In this document: positions 48,458 through 57,400 of the stretch, piece by piece
Layout of the letters: each line of letters starts with the position of its first letter
How positions within the stretch are numbered: the stretch's first letter is position 1
Origin: Dugong dugon
Taxonomy: Eukaryota; Chordata; Mammalia; Sirenia; Dugongidae
Direction of reading: 5' to 3'
Assembly: GCA_030035585.1 (NCBI GenBank)
Contig: CM057475.1
Coordinates: 82,539,334-82,603,333 of the forward strand
DNA: 64,000 nucleotides
Position numbers and translations under genes: made by a program
The notes under the pieces: generated by a model
Database searches by the model: none
What the model was told of the DNA's origin: nothing
What the model saw: the letters and a program-made list of their open reading frames with translations, nothing else

Positions 48458-51400
48458 GATTGACTTCTCCAGAAAATAAGAGAGCCCTGTGATATGTGCA
48501 TGTCAGGTAACTTCAGCCAGATTTTCCCGCAGTTTGGAAGTAGACGATTTAACCTCTGGTGAGGTTTGGTGAGGACCAGGCAGGTGCTTTTCCTTCTTTT
48601 ACTCACATAAAATCTCAGGAAATGAAGTATGTATGGCTTCTTAAATTCTACCATTTCACACTTAATTTTGGTTATTTCGAGTCCTTTTACTTGATTTGGT
48701 TACTTCATTTCTTTCCATCCTCTGTGTAGCTGTTGATAGCTGGAGGGCGTCCAGCCTCGTGAGTTCCAGGCTGTGATCGCTTTTGGGGGAGAGAGACTCT
48801 GTGCCGGTGGGCTGACCCGCTTCTGGCTGGGACTCCGTTTCTCATCGTTCCTTGACTTTGAAAAGTTTCCCAAGTGAAGAGCTTTATACCTATGGCTTGT
48901 TTTCTCTTTATTTTCCTAGACCTCTGTTTTATAATTATTCCTTCTGATAATACATAACCATTTTAAGCAAAACTCAAATACAGAGAAAGGAACATTCTCT
49001 TCCTTAACTTCAGCCTGGAGGAAAAGGTTATTGACATTTTGATGCATCCTCTTTCCCCTGGCTCACCCCCTTACACAGCGGCTGTGGAGTGCCTGGCACT
49101 CATAGAGCTTCAGCCCTGTGACCTCAGCAGGGTGCCAGCTTTTTCAGAGGCTGCTCAAAGATTCAGTGGGAGCTGGATGCAAACCTCTTCAAGGCACAAG
49201 GCGTGGGCGAGGTGGTGGTCAGCCCCTATTCGTAGCCTCTTTTTCTCATTAGTATATTTTGACTCTCTGCCCCTATCAGTTGTTCACTTTGTAATTACAT
49301 AACTTTCTGCACCCATGCTCCATTATTTTAATTATTACCACCTGGAGTTAACGTTGTTGCCAGTGCATCCCTGTGGATGATGAGCAGGCCTCCAGTGAAC
49401 GTCATTTGCACACATCTGTGTGCACATGTGTTGAAATAGACCCCAGGAACTCAGGTTGGATTGAAGTGTGTACACCTAGGTTTTGATCCGTATTCTGGGG
49501 TTGGTGGCCCCTGTCTGGAGGGCAGCTGATCCCTCAGTCAGGCTGTGAGTGCTTGTTTTCAGCAGAAAAAACTTTTCAGCTTTATGAGGCCAAAATTGAG
49601 ACCATTTTTCATTTTTTGATGACTGCTGAATTGGAATATCTTTTCATTAGCGTCCATTTTTGTGAATTGCTCTCTGACTGTCCTTTGTCATTTTCCTTTC
49701 CCCGTTGGGATGCTCACTGTTTCCCTCAGTCACTGCTGAGAACTCACAGCCAGGGCGTCCTCTGGCAGTCACATCTTTTGCTGCTCTGTGTTTGTTTTGA
49801 TCTTTTCCCCCAGCGATCTGTATCAGGTGGCCTTCCCTGTAAGCAGGGTTGTGAAACACACACACTTTCAGGGATTTACCTGTATCTGTTCACTTTTAAG
49901 TGCCTTTAGTCCACTTCCATGTGAAGATGGACCTGGTTGCCCTCCGCACAGCCCCTCTGATCGGGGCCTCTGGTCCTGAGGCCGCTCCCCACTCTGTAGA
50001 CGGCAGTGCTGCTGGCGGCCCCCCCTCGGTCCCCACTACGGTCACGGTGTTTCTGGCTTAGCTGCTCGGCGCCACTCACCACGTGGAGAAAGGCAGACCC
50101 ACCCTTTTTAATAACGCAGTAGTTTTCATTATTCTAATACAGTAAATAGAAATGAATCTTTGACAACATCTAAGATATAAAACGGTACAGCAGGCATCCC
50201 TGTCCCCTAATCACCCCGTTTAAGGAACACCGCGACCTCTGCCCCCAGCTGCTTCCTTCTCCCATCGGGTGACCGCTGTGAGGACAGGATCATCTGCCTT
50301 CTTGTAAGCAAGTGACGTTGTCAGACTTGAGTCTGACAGTCCTCTGGTTGTGAGGCAGATCTCAGGGCCATGTTTCCATTTCTCGGATTTCTGGTGCGGT
50401 TAAGCGTCTTTTCATGTGCGCTGCCCTCCGGTGCTGTGAAGTGTATATTCAGGGAAGCGAGGAAAGGGAGGCATCCCATGTGGCAGTTACAGCAAACAGT
50501 ACAAGCGACTTGGCTCCCACGGATTTTAGGATGATGCCTGGCTGGGCAACGTTGGGATTAGAAGAAGGAACCTTTTAGGATGACTGTATTCTAGTGAAGA
50601 GCCCTGGTGGCGCAGTGGTTAAGAGCTTGGCTGCTAACCGACAGGTCGGCAGTTTGAATCCACCAGCCACTTTTTGGAAACCCTGTGGGGCAGTTCTGCT
50701 CTGTCTCATAGGGTCACCATGAGTCAGGATCAACTTGATGGCAACAGGTTTGGTTTGGGTTTGATTGTCTAGTGAGAAATTATGAGGACTTCAGCTACAT
50801 ACATCAGTGCCCAAGGAATGGAAAGGAAATGGATGTCGCTGGCCAAGGAGTCGCTTTGGATGAGGCAGAGTCAGTCCTGGACAACGAAGTCCCCCTCCAC
50901 CCGTCGTTCTCTTCGCGCGGGTCAGTGCCATCTGAGTCCCGTCAGACTCACTCAGGCTGGCTCCTTCACACCGTGCTGGATGTTCACAACCCTCTTCACA
51001 CCAGCCGGCCGCTGCTGCTCGCACCAGCAGTGTGCGCCGCTCAGACCACAGTCACACCTAGCCAGCAGGTGGTGATCTGGCTTGCGGGCACTGTCCTCCG
51101 CGATCTCCGACCTCCAGGTGGTTCTTCACCTCGGCCTCGCTGTGTCCTCATGAGCCAGTGTTGGCAAGTGCTCTGCTGGCTCCCCCTGTGGGCTGTCTGC
51201 TCAGCTCTGCCCCTCCCTCCACTCAGGGAGACCTCCAGGCTCTGAGCTCCCTGAGCCTGCCCAGTGCCCACGCCGAGACAGTTGGGGGGCTCACCTTGTC
51301 GTTCCGGGTCCCTTGCTATCTGGTGTCCAGTGGCCAGAGCCTTGGTTCCATGAGGTTTGTCTGGTTTTCAGTTGTTTCCGGTGGAGGCTGTGTGGTCCCT

Positions 51401-54400
51401 GCTCTTCCAGCGTGACCAAAGTGGGCTTCCACCTATTCTTGTTTCTCTAGCTGAGTGATTTCTGTATGTGGTTTTCTCTCGTGGGTTTTGGGGTGATTGT
51501 ATATTGTTTTGGGGGAGAGGCAGGGTGGTTTGTGTGAGCAGGGGTTGAAGAGAGCCCGTCTTACAGATCTAAGGTTGGTGGTCACGTCCTGGGAGGCAGC
51601 CTCCAGGGCTGATGCTCCTCTGACTGCTCAGAACGGGCTCTTGACGTTAGAGAAGTGAGAAGGCAGAGTCTCTCGGAACTCGGATTTTCTCGTGTTTGTA
51701 ATTATTTAAGGATTGGAATGGGAGTTTGTGGCGGTGGGTGCTTGCTCTTCCGACTCACATCACGAGCTCTGTATCAGTAAATCAGTCCTCAAAGTCCCAG
51801 CAGCAGGATCACAGCAGTGTTTGTTCTGGGGTTCAGGCCCCCCCATCAGGCGGTTGCTGCAGCCTCATCCTTGCGTGACTGTAAATCCTCTTGCCTGATT
51901 CTCATCTGTGACCTGATACATGTAATCTGCGTTCTAGAGATTTAAAGCTTGACATCTCACCTCTTAAACCTCATTTGTGCAGATTATTTCACATCTGCTA
52001 CTTGATTGCATGTGCACTAATGACAAAGCCAGCCAGCCCTCTTTGCCTTAACGACTCACCGAGACATCGTGGACATCAAGCCTGCTAACATGGAGGAGCT
52101 GACGGAGGTGATCACAGCGGCCGAGTTCCACCCGCACCAGTGCAACGTCTTTGTCTACAGCAGCAGCAAAGGCACCGTCCGCCTGTGTGACATGCGCTCC
52201 TCGGCCCTGTGCGACAGACACTCTAAGTGTAAGTGCCCTGTGGTGCTCCTGTACCTCGTGAGGGCCTGGTTTGCCAGGCCACGGCCCACCTATGAGTGCC
52301 CTGTGGTGCTCCGGTACCTTGTGAGGGCCTGGTTTGCCAGGCCCTGGACTGCTCCTGTGAGAGGCCCACGTGGGCCTTGCTCACAAGGAGAGCAGCTGCC
52401 ACTGGCGTCCGTGTGTCCACCTTCATAGACTCAGGTTGTAGTGAGGGTGCTTCTGCCTTCATCAGGTTCCAGTGAAGCGCCTTGGTGACCTCTGCCTGTG
52501 TGCACTAGGCCCTGGGCTGAGGCTGCCCGGCCACGGCCCACCTGTGAGTGCCCAGCTCCCGGAGTGAGCCCTGTGCAGTGAACAGTCGTGAGATGAGAGG
52601 CTGGGCTTTTAGTCCCCGGAGGCCTAGGTTCTTCCAGGCCTTCCAGGTGAGGAAAGCCTTCCTTTTTTTAAAAAGACGTAAGAAATTGGTACAACTTCAC
52701 AGAAGCCTCTGGTCTGTCTGTTGTGGCGTCTGTCACCTGTGCCTGGAGACAGCCCTGCGGCACCACAGGCACAGCCGTCCTGCCCGAGGGAGCAGACTGC
52801 GCGGTGGCACCGTGCGCTCCATGTCCCCTGGTGTGGTCAGTGTGCTAGGGCGTGTCAGCTCCTCGCTAAAGACGAGCCCATGGCACAGACAGCGCAGGAG
52901 CCTGCAGCCAGCGTTCAAGTGTGCGCCTCATTATTGTCTCTTTTGTTTCAGATTAGAGCATGTTTTTAAAAATTCTGTACTCTGAGTAGAATTCCTGCAG
53001 CAAAGAATAAGTCTTCTCCCTCTGACCTATGTCTTCCACACACCACCCTTGAATAAACCATTCATTTCAGGTTGCAGAGTAGCTTTATTTGTCAGCCAAG
53101 TACTTAATTCGAATGAGTGCTTGTTTTGGTCTGCTTTAAAAACAGCTTCAGATGCAGAGCCAGACAAATACAGGTTCCTGCATTAAGAAGAGATAAGGCA
53201 GCTTCAAGGAAAGGAAGTGCGTGTCTCCTGTGCTAAAGTTCCCCAGGCAGAAGGCATGTCACGGTGTCAGGGACCCAGGGGCTCATGGGGCACCTCCCTC
53301 TGTGACGGGTGCAGCACAGCCCTGGCTAGCTACTGTTGAGAAGGCAGAAGCGAGGGAGAGGCCTCTGCCCAGGAGGCATCTAGAATCCTCCTCAGCAGCA
53401 CTTGGGTTTTGTGACAGCAGGTCATGACTATTGAAATGGAAGACAGAACTCCTTTTTCCTTACCACCCTGACGTGGGACCATCTAGGAGTTGAGTCAGGA
53501 CCACAGCTTTTCCAGGTGGAGCTGGCAGTTCCTCCCTCAGACTCACCAGCTGTTAACCCACCGAGCCCAGCCCCTTTCCGGGGGTGCAGAGCACCAGAGA
53601 GTCATGTGGCGCCACTACCATTTTAACTGCTGGCTGGGCCTGGACACTCCTAGGACATGCGATGTGGGCATACTGACTGTGTGTGGTTAGAGCTCGGGTC
53701 TTGACCAGAGGACTTCTCAGAACACCCCCGGGAGCCTGTTAGGTCCCCCTGTGGAGACGCCGATGCAGAGTCGGTGAGCTTAGGGTGTCTGTTTCTGCTG
53801 CCCACCTTTTGTTGATCACCACAGCCCTAGAACCTCTTGTCTGAAACTCCAAACTGTGGAAATAGAAGACTGTCAGCAAACTGTTTGAATTCACCAGTGG
53901 TTGCTCTTTGGTATGGGTAGTTCACCAGTGTCCTGGGGTCTCTGAAGTCTAGGTCGTCCTTAGATTTTAAACAAGTCGTTCCACGGCTGTTAAACAGAAG
54001 CTGAAAAGGTCTCGTTTTGTTTTTCAGTTTTTGAAGAGCCTGAAGATCCCAGCAGTCGGTCCTTCTTCTCAGAAATCATCTCCTCCATCTCAGATGTGAA
54101 CTTCAGTCACAGCGGCCGGTACATGATGACCAGAGACTACCTGTCCGTGAAGGTGTGGGACCTCAACATGGAGAGCAGGCCTGTGGAGACGTACCAGGTG
54201 AGGCTGCGCCCGGGAGCCATGGGGTGTCTTGCATTTAGTCTTTTCTGACCTCGCATGTGATTTTCTTCAGGTGCATGAGTACCTTCGAGGCAAGCTTTGC
54301 TCCCTGTATGAGAACGACTGCATCTTTGACAAGTTTGAGTGCTCCTGGAACGGTTCTGACAGGTGAGGTTTGCGCAGTCAACAGCAGTCGCCCAGAGTTT

Positions 54401-57400
54401 GCCGGCTTCCTACAGGGACCCGCAGAGACCCCTTGTCACATCAGAGTAGAAGGCCAGAGGGGCAGGGCGAGAGGGAGGCTGTCAGGGGTCCGGAGATACA
54501 GGGGCCGGTACTGACAGACAGGCGTTTCCAAGCCTCGTGTCTGTGTGTGTGTTTGACGACAGCGTCGAGGCGCCTGAGGAAGCATCTCTCCTTGCCCGTG
54601 CGCCCTTCTCTGTTTACACTTGACCGTGCGCACGCTCTTGAGAGGCGGTAGAACTGCTAGTGCTGCTGTTAGTCAGCTGCGGAAGGGAGGTTGTCTTCAC
54701 CGTCGGTAGCTGGGACTTGGAGCGATACTGCATGCTCCCTTGTCCTGAGTTCACGTGGACAGAGGACGCCTCCTGCTGGCAGTTGCCTAGAGTGCCTCTG
54801 TGATACACACGCATCTTCAGGGCAGAGCTGAGCTCACTGCTCAGTGAGGGTGCTCACAGACCACTCAGGTTGCAGCTTCAGGTGGGCAGTGCTGTGGGCA
54901 GCTGGAGGAGCAAAGGCGCTCCCAGGCCTGGGTCAGGTCACAGCACAGCAAGACGCTGGCCTGTGCTTCCCGAGCCCCACGAGGTGGCACGGAGCGGCCC
55001 AGGTCGGTGCTCTGCAGGCTGTGGGGCTCACGGGTGGCTGACTCACATGGACCTTGGTCACAGTGAGAGTGGACCTGTCTGCGCTCTGTCCACAGCCCAG
55101 ATAAGAAGCACCCAGGCCTGGGTTCCTGCCACACCAGCCAGAACACGCAGGGTGCCCCTGGCCCCAGGGCTTCCCTGATGAGCTCACTTATACATTACTG
55201 AGCACACACAGAAAAAGCCACCACGAGCAAACTAGCAGGGTCAGCAAACAGCAGAGCCCGCGCCCTGAGGGCTTGGGACGTCATGAGGGCCTAAGTTAGG
55301 GAATATAAAGGAAGAATGCTGACTGTTTACAGATTAAACAAAGGAAGCAGAAACCTGAGCAGGGAACCACAGACCATTGAACATGACCTCGGGGATTCAC
55401 AAAAGGAACGGAACTCATGGAAACGACAGTGTGACGGTTTAGAGTCACTGTGTGGGCTTAGCAACGGGGCCACTGCAGCTAGAGAGACCCGGAATTAGTG
55501 AGCTGGAAGAATGCAGCCCCAAGAGCCCCAGATGGGAAAGAGGAGCGTGGAGGACAGGACGGGGGATCGTGTGCCTCCCAGTGGAGAGAAATAATCCAGA
55601 AGTGGAGAATTGTGGGGCAGTAATGGTAAAAGAACAAACAAATTTATCTGGGAAGAGCTACAGCCAGAACGCTGCTTAGAGGTGAGGATGGCGAGACTAC
55701 ATTTTACGTCCTTTGGACGTCTTATCAGGAGGGACCAGTCCCTGGAGAAGGACATCAGGCTTGGTAAAGTAGAGGGTCAGCGAAAAAGAGGAAGACCCTC
55801 AAGGGGATGGACTGACACAGTGGCCGCAACCACGGGCTCGAGCAGAACGGTGATTGTGAGGATGGCGCAGGACTGAGCAGCAGTTTTGTTCTGTTGTACA
55901 CGGGGTCGCTATGAGTCGGAACCGACTCAGCAGCACCTCACAACAGCAATATTTAAAGTATACGGACAGTGTAGAATGCTCGCCTTCCGTCCAGTCCTGG
56001 TCAGGGTACCTCATGCACCCAACCCGTTGCCCTCAAGTCAGTTCCAACTCATAGCGACCCTATAAGACAGAGTAGAACTGCCTCACAGGGTTTCCAAGGA
56101 GCAGCTGGTGGATGCGATCTACCCACCTTTCGATTAGCAGCCGGGGTCTTAACCACTGCGCCACCAGGGCTCCACCTCACACACACCCATCACCTGTCTC
56201 ATTGGATGCTTGTTGCTGTGAATGCTGAACAGGTTTCAGTGGAGCTTCCAGACTCAAACCAGGAAGAAAAGTTTGGAGATCTGCTTGTGAAAATCAGGCA
56301 GTGAAAACCGCCTGCATCCCAGCGGTCTGATCCCGTTGTGTGTGGGGTCGCCATGATTTGGGGGCTGACTCGACAGCAGCTGCCAACAGTGGCATTTACA
56401 GTGGGAATGCCCACACCTGACAGAAGGCTAGGGCACGGGCGGGAAGCACCGAGACCCGCCCACCGTGCACGCGATACACTGCAGGCACCCTGGGCAGCGG
56501 GAAGGTCTTGAAGCAGCCTGAGGAGAGAAGACAAGTGGCCTCCGGAGAACGCGCTTGGAGACCAGCATAGGCTGGGCAGCAACAGGGCAGCCAGACATGG
56601 CGTAATGGTGTCTTCCTTGTGCTAAGAGGAAGTGGCTGTCGGCCTCAGATTTGAGGATGGGGCCACAATAAAGGCATTTTCAGACTGGAAGGAGACTGTG
56701 CCACGAGCAGGGCACTCTTGACAGGAACCGCTAAGGGCTGTGTTTCCAGCAGAAGGAAGGACACTGGAGAGAGGGCCTGAGACGGAGGACTAACAGCCGC
56801 GAACGTGTCAGAACCGAGGACAAGGCGGCTGCAAGCCCATGTTGTCTCGTCCGGGGCGGGCGGGGGCACAGAAGTTAGCCCTCCCTTGCACCACACGTTA
56901 CCCTGACCTCTGGCGGTTTAAAGACCAGAAGAAACTGTGGGAGAGCATCTTTATGAACTCGGGAGAGAGAAGGGTTTTGTCAACAAGGCATAAAAATCCC
57001 CAGCAGTCAATTGGTCCCAACCACTTGGAGTAAAGGAGAACGAAGAACACCAAAGACACAAGGAAAGTATTAGCCCAAGAGACAGAAAAGGCCACACAGA
57101 CCAGAGCCTTCATCAGCCTGAGACCAGAAGAACTAGATGATACCCAGCTGTCATCAATGACCGCCCTGACAGGGAACACAACAGAGAGTCCCTGATGGAG
57201 CAGTAGAAGGATGGGGTACAGAACTCAAATTCTAGTAAGAAGACCAGACTTAATGGTCTGGCTAAGACTGGAGGAACCCTGGAAAGGATGGCCCCTGGAC
57301 TCTCTATTAGCCCAGAACTAAAACAGTTTCCAAGGCCAACTCTTCAGACAGGGATTGGACTGGACTGTGGGACATAAAGTGATACTTGTGAAGAATGTGC

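Noticed and set aside
50772-51415. 157-codon and overlapping frames in intron 6 as an alternative exon
   Set aside because: No acceptor/donor pair in frame with exons 6 or 7, and no similarity to the B55 family.
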